Assembly (NCBI GenBank): GCA_028023455.1
Contig: JAQFVV010012497.1
Coordinates: 2,420,001-2,484,000, forward strand
Origin: Epiperipatus broadwayi
Taxonomy: Eukaryota > Onychophora > Udeonychophora > Euonychophora > Peripatidae
DNA length: 64,000 bases
Direction: 5' to 3'
Part shown: positions 50,209 to 62,400 of the stretch, one piece after another
Numbering within the stretch: the stretch's first letter is position 1
Layout of the letters: every line of letters begins with the position of its first letter
The notes under the pieces: model-generated
Seen by the model: the letters and a program-made list of their open reading frames with translations, nothing else
Told to the model about the DNA's origin: nothing
Databases searched by the model: none
Translations under genes and position numbers: made by a program

Positions 50209-53200
50209 TGGATAATGTCAACATGCTTCCAAATTTATAAAATTAGAAGTTATATGATTAAAATATAGCTATCAAATATTATACAACTGGAACTTTCTTA
50301 TGAAATAATCAGTCTATGATAATACAAACTAAAAGCTACATTTACAATTGTAAAAATTAAAAGCAGAAACAGCATAAAACAAATATAAATTTTATTAAAG
50401 TTCACCCATTTGAAATAAACTTTAATTGCTGAAAGCAATTATATTCCCAAAATAATTTTTTAAATTCAATGATAAATAAATTTAAAAAAAATCATTTTCT
50501 GTTTTTTAAATTATTTATTAAAAAATTGGCTTGATTAAGAATGTTGTGAATTAATTTTTGATTAATAGGAACCAAATCCACATAAAAATAATACTAAACA
50601 AAGATATAGATTAAATAAGCCCAAAAGAATATACTTTTATTCTACGTACTCTTAAAATACAGTAATGTCTTGTTGTGTAATAATTAAAGATAGAAATAAC
50701 AGAAAAAAAATTAAATTATAAAATATAATAGCTAAATAGAGAAGTATTTTGCTAATGGTTTTGTTTGAAATACATATTTATACAAAAGAGATGTTAAAAA
50801 TTTGGGAAAAATATATATATATTTAAAAGCCTCTTGTAGAGTAATTTAGAAAAATAAAACTAACAAACTAGAAAGGTTGAATTGAGCAAATGGTAAAATT
50901 TAACTATGTATATATTGAAAAAATACTAAATAAGAATGTATATTTAGATAAAGAGATATTTTTAGGAAAAAAATTGTGGAAAATAAAAAGAAAAAGAGAT
51001 AAATGAATAAAGAAGATGCTCCTAAAAAAAACCACTACGAGTAGAATGAAGATCAAAAAGATATGAATGTGGTTTGTTTAGTGCACAAGATCTGACTTTT
51101 GGCAATTAGATGGTTGCATTTATTTTTTAAAAACAACTTGTTTAAAGACAAAAAAACGAAATTCAATGTATATCTGACAATTTTTTTAAAAAAACTTACA
51201 TAAATTATTCATAAATAATATTTTTAATTGGATCTTTAAAACGATTTCTATTCTATTCTATGACCATTCAAAGGATTAACCCGTAGTGTGTGTGTATATA
51301 TATATTATTTATACATATTTAGTGTATTCTATCACTAACTTTTATTTCTTGAAGCATAAAATTTTATTTTAAATTTTTGTTTGAGGGGTGGGGGGTGTTA
51401 CTGATACTTGGATTATTTTAAAACCTGTACAATTTTCACCTTTTAAATTGGTATTCGGTGCACCTTTTACTTAAATTATTACTTTCTAAAGAATCTTGCA
51501 GTGTTAGTTAGTTAAGCATGTAAGGCATAAGTTTAAAGCAATCTTTACAGGTGTATTAAAACCATTAGCAAAGCAAGAGAGAGAGAAAAAAGATCAAATG
51601 TAAAAAGCTTTCTCGATAATACATTTTAGCTTTTAAAGGGAAGAGGAAAGAAAAAAACCTTAGAAAATCAAATGAAGTTAAAATAACATTTCTAATAGCA
51701 AACTGATAAATATTATGCAAGCTTGAAGTAATATCAAACAAGAATACAGTTTGACAGATTTACTGATAGATTAAAAATTGATATCTACACAGATATATGT
51801 CTATACATATAATATATATATTGGCGATGGAAAAAAGTGAAACTTGTTATATACTTTATATAAAAATGTATATCCACTATTATAGCATGGTGTAAATCAA
51901 TATTTAATATCAATTATTATTCAAAAGTCTCATGGTACCTGACAACTTCATTCAAATCCAGTTCTAATGACTCTTTAAAAATAAAAATTGAATTCAATCC
52001 AATTTAGGATTTTTTTCCAGGTAGTCTGCCAAGGGAACAGGTTTCAATCTATTTTTACTAGAGAATAAAGCAATGGTGAAAAAAAATAAGCAAAAGCTAA
52101 TAATTGGTATGCATAATAATGCCTTCTCCATCACTATTTCTTTATAAAAAGATGTGAAATATTTGGTTTCAAAAGGCGTTATTGAACTATAAGTTTAGAA
52201 AACAGTACTTAGTACCACATATATAAGATAGAGTAAGAAAAGACTATGAGATTTTAAACAAAGGAAGGTATGTGGTTTACATTTTATACTATGTATCTTT
52301 GTCCCATAGTAGAAATGGGAAAAGCTACAAATCTGTGTAACAAGAAAAAAAAACAATCTTGAAAGCAGCTTAACATTTTCTGACTGCTGCATAAGATTTA
52401 CCTCTTTATATGTACATCATTGCATTAATGTCTTTTTTTTTTCTTTTATAATAGTGAATCATGTGATAAGTTTGAGTGAAGTTGCATTAGTGACCATATA
52501 TCCGAATAAATGTTAGTTGAAATTTTTTAATTACTTACATGTATAATATCCATTTTGTTCCTAAACATATTAGGGTGTCTTCTTGTGTTTGAACTGCACA
52601 TAAATGTACGTCTGGTACACCATAATGAGAATAGTAAAAATGTGCTGGACCAAATGTGAGCATACATACCTTTTTTTAATGTATTGAAAAGTGTATATAT
52701 GTTGCAATTTTAATTTTAAATATTTTGGGGATATTGCACTCGATATTATTAAACATAGGATACATGAATAGAAAATGTGATTGGGTTTCTGATTCTCTAT
52801 GTCTTCAATGCTTGTGAAATATTTAAAGTTTATTTTACCTACTATTAATTATCATTAATTGTTTAAATTAAGTAAAAGAAATTATTTTAATAAATATATA
52901 CACATGCATTTATATACTTCTATGTAAATAAATAAACAAATGTGAACTGCCCTTACACATCATAAATGCACATTACAATATATATCATCTTAATTAATAA
53001 ATTATTTAGCATGACCCTAATTAAGAGATAAATGATAAAATGTACCATATTACCCATAATTAATGTTTGCATTATAAATCATTTTGATGCATATTTATAT
53101 CATAATAGCTTATATATATATCTCTTATAATTTCAAATATTATGAGAATTATACTTTTTAATTTTCATCTAAAGAAATATGCATTTAATTTCATTTTAAC

Positions 53201-54634
53201 ATTTATTTATTTTTAATCAAACTTTTTTAGGTTTTCTACTAAGCAAAAATGTTGCAATACAAAGCATCATTGCAAATGATTATTATTTTCACATTTCTGG
53301 TAAAACTGTAAATCAACTCCTGGTGATAAAAAGAATGGCGCTTTTAATCCATCATTATCTAAATTGACAAAAAAATCAATATTATAGATTGGTAAAATCT
53401 TCAAACTAACAGATATATCTATATTGTACAATTCATTGTTTATCATCATTATTTTCCAGTCCATTTTGCACTTATGCATAGTGACTATTTCTGTCTAACT
53501 ATTACTGAAACTGATGAGAATAAGTGATCAAGCTTGTTTTTTTACAGGTTGCTCATTATTTAATGTGCAGTACCAACAGAAGCATTCTCCTTTTCTAATT
53601 AACAATAATTATAATAGATATAAATCAATTATTATTACTTTTTATCATCTGAATGCTAAAGCTTATGAATTATGTGGTACACATAAATTATGTCAGTTCA
53701 AGTTGCCTAACAATTTTATGAAAGTTTCTCAGATGAAAAAGAAAATAAATATAAGGTACATCTACACATTAATGAATTTTCATTTTATAATATCTAATAT
53801 ATAAATTTATTATTTAAAACATGTAGAGGTGATTGAATGTTACAAAAGCCTTAAAAAATGATCCTGTGAGCTGAGATTACTAAACAATATCTGAATTTAA
53901 AAAATAGCTGTAATACCTATGCCTGTCAGTTGATTTTGCAAAATCCATACAAAGTGAATTCATTATGATCTTTTTAAAGAAATCATGCGATAAATTGTTA
54001 ATTTTTTAAATATTTATCAAGTTATTACATTTGTAAATTTTATCTAATTGGTGAAAAGCATTGCGAATTATTTTATCTGTAATTATTTATTATATTTTCT
54101 AACAATAACAGCTGATTTTCTTGTTTGATTGCACGGAAGTTTTTACCCACTACAATTAATTGATTTATGTAATTTCCACATTACATTTAATACTGGATAA
54201 CTTATTTTTATTCTATTTTATAAAAAGTCTTTTATTTTTGGATGACAGTGCTCAATTAATTATGTTCCTCCATTTCATCTGAAATATTTTTCTAAAGTTT
54301 TAACTAAAGTATATCAATTATTTGCAATAATTTTGGGGAATAATTATTTCCTGTATTAAATCAATTTTATTATCAGAAAATAGTATTCAACTATTTTTAC
54401 TCACTATGGATTTCTTTGTGTTCACTTAATTTTTGGCTCTATTTATATTTAAACTTCATTGAAATGCATTTGCTTCACAATACCTCTTTTTCATATATGC
54501 ATCATCTTCATAAGATTTATTTACCAAAAGTTGCTATAATTAAACAATTTATAATATATAAATTTGACAAAAAAGTTCAATCACAACAAAGAATTATGGA
54601 AATATTTGCTTTAAAAAAGTTACATTCACTATAT
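50209..54634. other. AT-rich stretch without a gene
   Basis: Open stretches at 53514-53804 (+) and 54416-54670 (+) have no recognised domain, signal or conserved partner. Simple (TG)n/(TA)n tract near 51287-51305. No mobile element identified. Confidence 0.45.
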
Positions 54635-55625
54635 TGTAACAGTCAAAACACGTGTATCTGGTTAACATAGTGCAGAATTCGACCACCACACAGAACAGCA
54701 GCACCATCGAGTAGCGAAGCCACCCATGGTACCGAGTTCGAACATAGTTTATCGGTTCCACACTACAATCTACGGAACAACGCCTCTGATGCGACATAAG
54801 TAAACACTTCTTTAGGCACGGTGGTCAGGGAGATGCACGAGATTCATGGTATTGTTTCCGAGTTGGCCAACAATCAAACGAATATTAATTCACATATATA
54901 ATCGAGGAAATATATATAATGGGCATCGAATAAATGAAAACTTAACTACAGACGTACAGTTAAAATTATTTATTTACGTATTTAATAAAAAAAAACATTA
55001 TTAATGTTATTAATCATATTTTATATTCAGAGTTTCAATAGCTAATTGGCAATTTTATTATATATAAAAATACATTTATTTATAAAGAGCATTCATTTAT
55101 ATGAAGGCGTAATCTAGCTACCTAAGGTTCCCGAGTGAGTATTTCTAATGCGTACTGTAGGGGATTTATACTTTGCACTGCAAGAGTCATCCGTGGCGGC
55201 GGACATACATTTATTTAATAAAAATATTTATTTTACGACTAAGGGCGAACATTTATTTGAGAGTGGATGACGAAGATAATGCCGAGGCGGAGTGATATAG
55301 AGAATGATAAACTAAATAAAGGGACACGTGGTACGCTTTAGAAGGGCGATATAAAATGGCAGCACTGAAACTGCAATGCCGTGAATAAGTTTATAAGGGC
55401 TTCGGGTTGGTCTCTGCCTCGACCCGAAGAGGTAAGGTGTCACATGAGCATAACCAGGGACAAGCGGTCCGTGTCGCAATTTGCCAGCTGGCTGCGTGAC
55501 GGTCGTCAAGCCCTACGGGAACATTATCATGTCCACTTGTGTAGGACGACTGGGGTTAATTCAACCCTATAGAATCCGGAGTATTCACGGCGTGGAATGA
55601 GCCATCGTGGCTTCAAAATGTAACA
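54635..55625. other. Isolated GC-richer island, possible solo LTR or lost-element core
   Basis: Base composition jumps here, most clearly at 54660-54850 and 55380-55620, within very AT-rich flanks. TGTAACA occurs at both edges in direct orientation (54635-54641 and 55619-55625). Read on the minus strand the island starts TGTTACATTTTGAAGCC and contains a TATA-like TTATAAAC near 55395 and AATAAA signals near 55245, an order compatible with a long terminal repeat (promoter then polyadenylation site). No inverted TG...CA end, primer-binding site or gag-pol sequence supports this. Two antiparallel open stretches (55381-55572 + and 55509-55312 -) reflect the lower stop frequency of GC-rich DNA. Confidence 0.25.
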
Positions 55626-55855
55626 CATGTATAAGATCTAAAAGATTATGGTAATATTTAACTAGATTTCAAACTCGGCCCCCCCATTATCAACGTTGAC
55701 TGAAAGAAAATTGGTGACTCTCAAATAAATGAAATTTCCGTAATTATTCATTAAAATTTAATAATAAAAAAATATATCTAATAAGGGGACTTATTACAGC
55801 GAGCATGCCAGCTATTACGAAGTAGTAGACCCTGCATTACAATAACTGATTCTTT

Positions 55856-55927
55856 GAATGCGTGTCGATTTATATGAAATTTAAGTTATTTATAAAGCAA
55901 ATATTAATGACAATTCGACACGCATTC
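55856..55927. repeat. Short hairpin with perfect 13-bp arms
   Basis: GAATGCGTGTCGA (55856-55868) is the exact reverse complement of 55915-55927, with a 46-nt AT-rich loop. In this composition a GC-containing perfect 13-bp inversion is conspicuous. It could be a miniature inverted-repeat element of 72 bp. Flanking duplication is not apparent. Confidence 0.7.
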
Positions 55928-56279
55928 ACTGTTCAAGCGATTATGGATTTAGCTTTAAAACTAAGACAATTATGAGAAGGTAATATTTCAATGATAATTA
56001 TAAATAAAGTGTAGATTTGAGAAATACACACCTAAGAAGGATAGAGGGAGGTAAGCTAGATTATGCGAGAAATTTACAGATTACATTAATTCTCAAATTT
56101 TAGTTTCACAAAATTACAATTTTAACATTTAGAAGTTAGACAAATAGTAGGAGATGAGCTATAGCTTATTTACTAGAGTACTCTATAATTTGGAATACAC
56201 ACACAGGTACCTGTTTTATAAGATGTTTTCGTCCATTTGTTTAATAGTAGATTGTTCGTGATTAGCAGTTTTCTTTCTT

Positions 56280-56493
56280 GTCTTTGGTTTTTTTATTGAT
56301 TTTAACAGCAGCGGCTTTCTTGTTTATTTCAGGCAGCAGATCATTATGGTGTTTTTACGATGGGCAAGGTGAAGTTCGGCATATGGTGGGCCATCTCCCG
56401 ATGGAGAATAATCTCGGTGCTTACTCGGTCATACCTTGGCAATATCAATTTATTTTAAGATATTTTAGACTCTCCACTCGAGAGCAAAGCTAA
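56280..56493 (+). other. Weak candidate exon or element fragment
   Basis: A polypyrimidine-rich stretch ends TTTATTTCAG at 56332, a good splice-acceptor pattern, and is followed by about 120 bp of more balanced composition that is open in two frames (one runs to a stop at 56493). No known domain is recognised, no donor site is evident and no companion exon was found. It could equally be a fragment of an unnamed repeat. Confidence 0.12.
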
Positions 56494-57029
56494 AATTCAA
56501 GTGAAAGTCTCCAGCAAGTCCAAGATGGCCTCCTTTTTTTTATCTTGATCTTTTAATTTTTTCTGTTGAGATATTTTTAGGTTTTCTTTATCTTGCCCTC
56601 AGGATAATCAATGCTTTTGCTGGTTTTAATTAGAAAGAAATCTGCTGTGCTATTGTTTGTTTTGTTGTTTTTTTTTACATTCGTTAATTACATTTTTTTT
56701 GGAATTTTCCTATAATTAATTTATTATCTATCACTGACCGATGCTTTTAAATTTTCAAAGACAAAAGGGAATAAAATTATTTTAACTTTAATTAATTATT
56801 GCATCAGATTTTGTTAGAATTATTATTTAACGAAATTTAAACTAAGCAATAAATACGAACTTTATAAATTCAAAATAAATGATTAATATTACACAAGATT
56901 TATTTAGCTAAAGAAATCTAAATTATATTACTTTATCCGTATTTATTGCCTTTAATTTGAGATCGAAATGTGTGCGTGTTTATGTTGAATTCTACATATA
57001 TTTATACATTTTTAATATTGTTACACACA

Positions 57030-57540
57030 CAACTCGATACCAAAAGTTTAAATTTGGGTGGGATAGACCGGTCAGTGAGAGACGACAGAAAAAGGTGAAA
57101 CTTGAGATTCGAATACGAATCTCACTGTTTCAATATATAATTAAGAGATTTGAACTTAGACTTTCAATTCACTACAACTATTCAGTCCATCTTATACAAC
57201 CAATACACATGACCACATACATCTGCCATAAATGTATTTCATGTTGAACCAGCACTCATCAGTTGGTCCAAATGATCATCTCACACATATATATGCAGCC
57301 AGTGTTCAGTTTATATTAGGATAGCAAATCTTCAAACTTTAATGGGCAGGCTTCAATCTTCTCTAGCCTCCAATTCTTCAGCCATCCATATCAATGAAAA
57401 TCTGATGATGTTGATGCCAATCTTATTGTCATATCCATGATGACTTTAAGTCATTCTGACCCTTCACATATAGGACCTTAATATTTTCACTTAAATACAT
57501 AGAAGAGCATAGGCAGAATACAGGTTGAATATGTAATATT
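57030..57540 (-). mobile_element. Hammerhead-bearing repeat, family 2 (SINE-like), approximate extent
   Basis: This block is less AT-biased than its flanks and contains a second, unrelated hammerhead at 57198-57268 (-). Downstream of the cleavage site on the same strand a pol III B-box match GTTCAAATC lies within 57143-57158, and a perfect 8-bp hairpin GAGATTCG-AATA-CGAATCTC lies at 57104-57123. Hammerheads joined to pol III promoters are known from SINE-like repeats such as those of schistosomes. Extent, direction of transcription and terminal repeats cannot be fixed from one copy. Confidence 0.4.
57198..57268 (-). ncRNA. Hammerhead ribozyme, family 2 (type I with closed helix III)
   Basis: On the minus strand: stem I 5' strand GACCAA (57268-57263), CUGAUGA (57262-57256), a 15-nt stem II region (57255-57241) pairing GUG with CAU and UG with CA across one mismatch, GAAA (57240-57237), helix III UACAU (57236-57232) pairing with AUGUG (57210-57206), UA (57205-57204), and stem I 3' strand UUGGUU (57203-57198). 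Stem I gives six pairs including one G-U, helix III five including one U-G. Cleavage is predicted after A57204. All invariant core positions are correct. It shares no sequence with the family 1 ribozymes outside the core. Activity is inferred only. Confidence 0.75.
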
Positions 57541-58400
57541 TAAAAAAACAAGTATATTGTTTGTACTGAACTTAATATAATTAGAAGGCACTATATATAT
57601 GATTTTTGAAATAATTAAGAATGGATTAAGAAGTTTTATAAGTTAATATCAATAAATATATATATCAAAACTTATTTGAAAAGCTAATTTTTCTTGGAAA
57701 ACCAAAATTTTGGATCTTAATGTGAGTTTATTTTAAAGATGATAATTTTTGCATCACTGAACAAATATTCTTCAATTAGAAAAAAAAAAGTTATTCAAAT
57801 GATTTATTGCTGCTACTGGTTTTTTTTATTGATTAATCTCATTAATTTACAAATGCTTTATTGATTTATTTTTTGAACAAAAAAAATGTTGTTAGCAGTA
57901 ATAAATTTTGATCAAATGCTAATATCTACAAAGTAAAAAAAAAAAACCCTATAAATTTGCTAAGAGCAACAATGTTTTTCATGATTGACTTGCATTAACT
58001 TTTAAAAAAAAAAAAACTATCCTGAAAAAAACCATAGCAAAATTTATATTTAAAAAACTGCATTAATTATAAATGATTTTGCTAAAATGGCTAAGAGTAT
58101 ATAAATTGCAGAAGTTTTATAAGTTATCCTTTAAGTCAATTATTTTATATAGCGCGATGTTTTTATAAACAATAATATTTAAACAGCATTAAACTGTTGC
58201 ACATGCGCTTTGGATTTTAAATATAAAATGAATGAATACTAACACTTCAATCACATGATAAAGTCTTTGGAAAAGATAGAATGGCTGTTTAAATATTAAG
58301 TTATCCTTTAGAAAATATAAAAACTTATTGGAAAAACTCACTTTTCCTAAAAAAAACTAAACTCCTAGGTCATAATATGAGCTTATTTTAAGATGATAAC
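57541..58400. other. AT-rich stretch without a gene
   Basis: Poly-A runs and an imperfect internal similarity (TTGGAAAA, CTTATTTTAA(A)GATGAT near 57710-57745 and 58328-58396). Nothing else supported. Confidence 0.45.
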
Positions 58401-58610
58401 CTATATCAATAGTCCAAACTCTCCATACAGTAGTGCCACCCTATGCCAACCAGAGTAATCAATGGATGCCAGAAGGCTTGCACATAAAATCCCTATCTAA
58501 TGCCTACTCATCCAATATTCCCAGACTAGTTTTTGGAGAGTTTTGCATTGTTTTATAACAATTATGTGCTAGTATAAGAGATAGTGATCATGTGATACTA
58601 TATCAATAGT
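58401..58610. mobile_element. Short fold-back insertion of ribozyme repeat family 1 with 13-bp target-site duplication
   Basis: CTATATCAATAGT is present at 58401-58413 and 58598-58610, flanking a 184-bp insert. The left part (58414-about 58537) is family 1 in minus orientation, from AACTCTCC to CCAGACTAG. The right part (about 58538-58597) is the same family in plus orientation across the unit junction (GGAGAGTTTTGC through AGATAGTGATCATGTGA). The ribozyme is represented only by its 3' half; stem II is missing. The duplication length equals that of the 694-1506 insertion although target sequence and insert ends differ. Confidence 0.8.
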
Positions 58611-59180
58611 ATTTTAGAGAAGAAAAAAATTTAAAGTTTTCATTGGGAAAGGGGGATTAAAAAGTGTGTCTATGAATAACATAGATCAATGTCAATGTAT
58701 CAAAGTGGTAATGCAAAAACTTACTAAATACATTAAAAAAAAAATTGAAAATAAATAATTTTTGAATACACCTGTTTCTACAATAGTTAATATATTATAA
58801 TAATAATTAAAAGTATGCATATAGAATAAATAATGCAGAATAAAATAGATCAAACAAATTAGAATACTCCCAAGTAAAAATATATATCAGGATTGTAAAT
58901 ACAATAACAATACATATATATGATGCTAATTTCATATAGAAATAAGATATCCAATAAACTTAGCTTATAAAAGGATTAATTTTATCATTCATATAAGTTC
59001 TAATTTCTGAATTACTTCAATTAAAATTCTATAAAAAATAACTACTATATAAAGCTTATGAATAAACCTTAATGTTTCAATTTATAGTATTCATATAAAA
59101 TATATTACATAGCTCTGGGGTGGATCATGTGTGAACATGTATACAACTTAAAAATTCACATGACAACAAGTAAACTCCTA
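58611..59180. other. AT-rich stretch without a gene
   Basis: Nothing supported. Confidence 0.45.
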
Positions 59181-59244
59181 AAATCTACAATCTATTGTCA
59201 AGACACACTCTATAGAGAATGCCTTGACAACAAATTATAGATTT
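59181..59244. repeat. Imperfect 64-bp palindrome
   Basis: The two 32-nt halves around the centre CTCTATAGAG are inverted complements at about 26 of 32 positions, and five of the six differences are transitions. Motifs such as TCTATTGTCAAG resemble the direct duplication at 19600-19700. It is probably a degraded member of an inverted-repeat family. Confidence 0.65.
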
Positions 59245-59405
59245 CACAAATTATTAAGCATTGGCTGTTATAATGTGAATTGCATTTAGAAACCATCTAC
59301 TCATTGGAAATTTATGATTTATTATCTAAAATAATATGTATACTTAAAATATAATAAAACCAAAAAGACATAAAATAACTAGTTAAACATATGATTATCA
59401 TACAC

Positions 59406-59490
59406 CAGTGGTCTTCGACCCATGATCCGCGAACTGGCGCCAGTCCGCAAGTTTTCTGCCGGTCCGTGCTAGAGTGGTAGGAAAGTTTGT
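59406..59490 (+). mobile_element. Possible left end of a hAT-like element
   Basis: CAGTGGTCTTCGACC followed by GC-rich subterminal sequence with GGCGCCAGTCCGC and GCCGGTCCG resembles hAT termini (CAGTGGT...). A weak echo, CTGCCGATCCAC, lies near 60286. No matching inverted right end or 8-bp duplication was found, so the element would be truncated. A comparable isolated CAGTGTTTCTCAATCC is at 60997 in the same orientation and therefore cannot be its partner. Confidence 0.35.
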
Positions 59491-62400
59491 AATAACAAAA
59501 TAATAAGATTTTAAACTTTTAATTAATATAAACAATTTTTTTTCATTGCAATTGCTTAAAAGGCAAAGCATCAATCTCATGATAATTGGACCACTCCTTA
59601 CATGTCAATTTCTGTACATAGTAGGCATTTCTGTATTGTGTCAGCTCATTTATTGGTCACATATAGCAAATTTTTTTTATTGCATTTGTATCATCTTTTT
59701 ATTTTGTGACATTTCTTTTCAAAATTGTAAACTTCACAAAATTGAGACAGATCATTGATGATGAGAATGTAAATCTATATCTTTTTTTTTTGGCAAAATG
59801 ACGTCTTTATAATGATTGTTTTATTTCTATGTGAGATGTTACCAAAACAACTTTTCATTCTCTTTCTTTCTTTTTAATTGGATAAAAATGAGATGAAAAT
59901 AACACCAGATTCAATTTTTTTTTAAAAAAGAAAGTTTTTTTATTATACATATTTAGCATTAAATACAGATATTACATTTATCATAATCATTGTCATGTGA
60001 TTACACTAGCTGTGATATTTCCCAACATTCAGGTGAATAACATTTTATTTTTGCATGATTTAACAATGAAATAATAAATGTAGCAATGTAGGCACATTAA
60101 TGAGAATGTACTGTTTTCTGTAGCAGTATGACTGCGCAACTCGAGAAAGAGTGTTTAGCATGTGAAGATAAGCAACACCATTACAATACACAGTAACTAG
60201 GGTGTTGTTTTTGGTCAGTTATAACAATTATGCTCATCTAAGGCTAGGCAGTTTAAATCTTTAAGAAAATTTGTCAGTAGACTTCTGCCGATCCACAAAA
60301 TCTTATTCTTCAACAAATCACATCTCCTACATGACAAAATTTAATAATAATTAATTGGAAAAATTTTGATAAAAACAATTGTTCAGCTATTTTTCTTCAA
60401 TATTAAAATTGGAAAACAAGTCAAAAACTTAAATTAGAATCATAGTTTTGACATTCCCAATTTTAAAAAAATTCTTTGCCAAAATAAACAAGATAATAAG
60501 TTAATTGCACTGACTTTCCTTTTGGAGACAGTTAAAAAATAAAGAAAACAAGAAAAACAATTCTGATTAATTAAAATAAAATACAAAATGTTGAAATCAT
60601 GTTGTTGTTCTTTCTTTTAAAAATATTACTAAACATAAAAAAATTATCTGCTTTATCTCTCTTAAATGTTACAATTAAAGATTATTAAACAATTTATTAA
60701 AGAAAAAATACTTTTCTCTTAGTATTTTCAAAACCAAAATAAACTGGTAAATAGTGAGAAAGGTTAGTATGAGTTTCTGCACTGATATGTGTTTGTGATA
60801 TGTTGAGATAAGAGACTCTTTAATATATTTAATTAGTAATCATATTTTTAGATTTAATAAAAGATTACAAATTTGTTGTTTTTTATAAAATAAGTTGTTT
60901 GAAGGCAGTTTCAATACATCAATTCAACAACTTTCTATAAGTCTCTCTTCCTCTACTTTGTTTTCAAAAATCTAAAACACTTACGTTCATTTAGACCAGT
61001 GTTTCTCAATCCACAAAAATTTATTCATATTTATTACATATTTTTTTAACAATCTTTTAAATTTTATTAAATTTATCTTTAATCCAGGTTTAAAATTGTC
61101 TTTTTGTTTGTTAGTTCTTTTATTCATAGAATTCATAAAAAAAGTAAAGAAAGAAACAAAACAGTACAAGAAATACAAAAAAAAATTATATTTCCTAATA
61201 TCAATCATCTCACAATAAACACATTGGCCCATTAACAATTTGTCATATGCGCAATTCATGCACTGAGGTGAACTTTGGTATGTACAAAAATAATATAATA
61301 TATAACGTTCAACCATGTGTTAGAATATATTTGTAAAAGTTTGTCATTTATTTATTTGATTTGATTGATTTATATATAGTCGAATTATACATGCGTGTGT
61401 ATTTTTAAAAATAATCTAACAGTTCTCAGTCATATATACTATGTAGTTTACCATAGTCAGACAATCGGAATTGCACTGGTGTGCAATGGGGAATTACTAT
61501 ATATTAGCTGTGTACTATAAATTAAAGTATATTTAAGTACTTGATATTTACTGTTTTGATAAATTCTAGCTATTTAAAAATAAATAATAACAAAAAACTA
61601 TTGCAGACTTTTTTCAAAAATCAAGTATAAGTACTTTGAATGTTATTTATTCACAAACTGATTTGCTTCAGGCAAAATGAAAATGTACTGTTGTTGGTCA
61701 ATTCAATACTACAAGAGAGCAGGGTATTAATGCAGCAAAGCATCTTTCTCATCTTCCGTACTTGCTCTCCATATTTTTAGACACTGGCTATTGCAAAGAT
61801 TTCTCCAAAACAATGATCCTATCAAATACAACAATCTAAAAATAATTATAAAGAAATAAATTTTGAAAATATCAACAGTATCAATAAATATAATGACTCT
61901 GCCAAACTCCAGTGATAAAGAAGACTTTCTTTGTAAAAATAAATTTAAAAAACCCTTCATCTAAATTTAAACCAAACTAATCATCCTTACCACATCAAGT
62001 TTTATTCTCATTCTTTGTTTATTTTTAATTTCATCAAAAAGGGAAATTAATGAAGCCCACTATGCTATTTTTTAATATATAAATTATAATAAAAATATCA
62101 TATGCAACAATTACATAAATATATTAATAATTATACATAAGAAATCCATCTGCCATAATTAGTTTGTGTTAAAATAGATACTTAACATTTGAAAAGGGTA
62201 CAAAGTCATGCTGAAAAAGACTTTTCAAGTATTATTATTATTAATATATATTTATATAGATGTTGTATATGATATTTTTACTATTTTTTATTATTAAATT
62301 TGTTTTGATTTGATAAAAAATGCAGTTTTTAATTTGCCCTATATTGTTTTGATAACATCCTGAACTCAATTATTGTCTATATAATTCTGCTTCTTTCACC

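Noticed and set aside
55620-55740. TTGGTGACTC resembling a Gypsy-type primer-binding site next to the GC island
   Set aside because: It lies about 85 bp away from the presumed LTR edge, where a primer site should be immediately adjacent, and no gag-pol sequence follows.
59406-61012. CAGTGGTCTTCGACC at 59406 and CAGTGTTTCTCAATCC at 60997 as two ends of one hAT element
   Set aside because: Both are in the same orientation, whereas terminal inverted repeats must be opposed.
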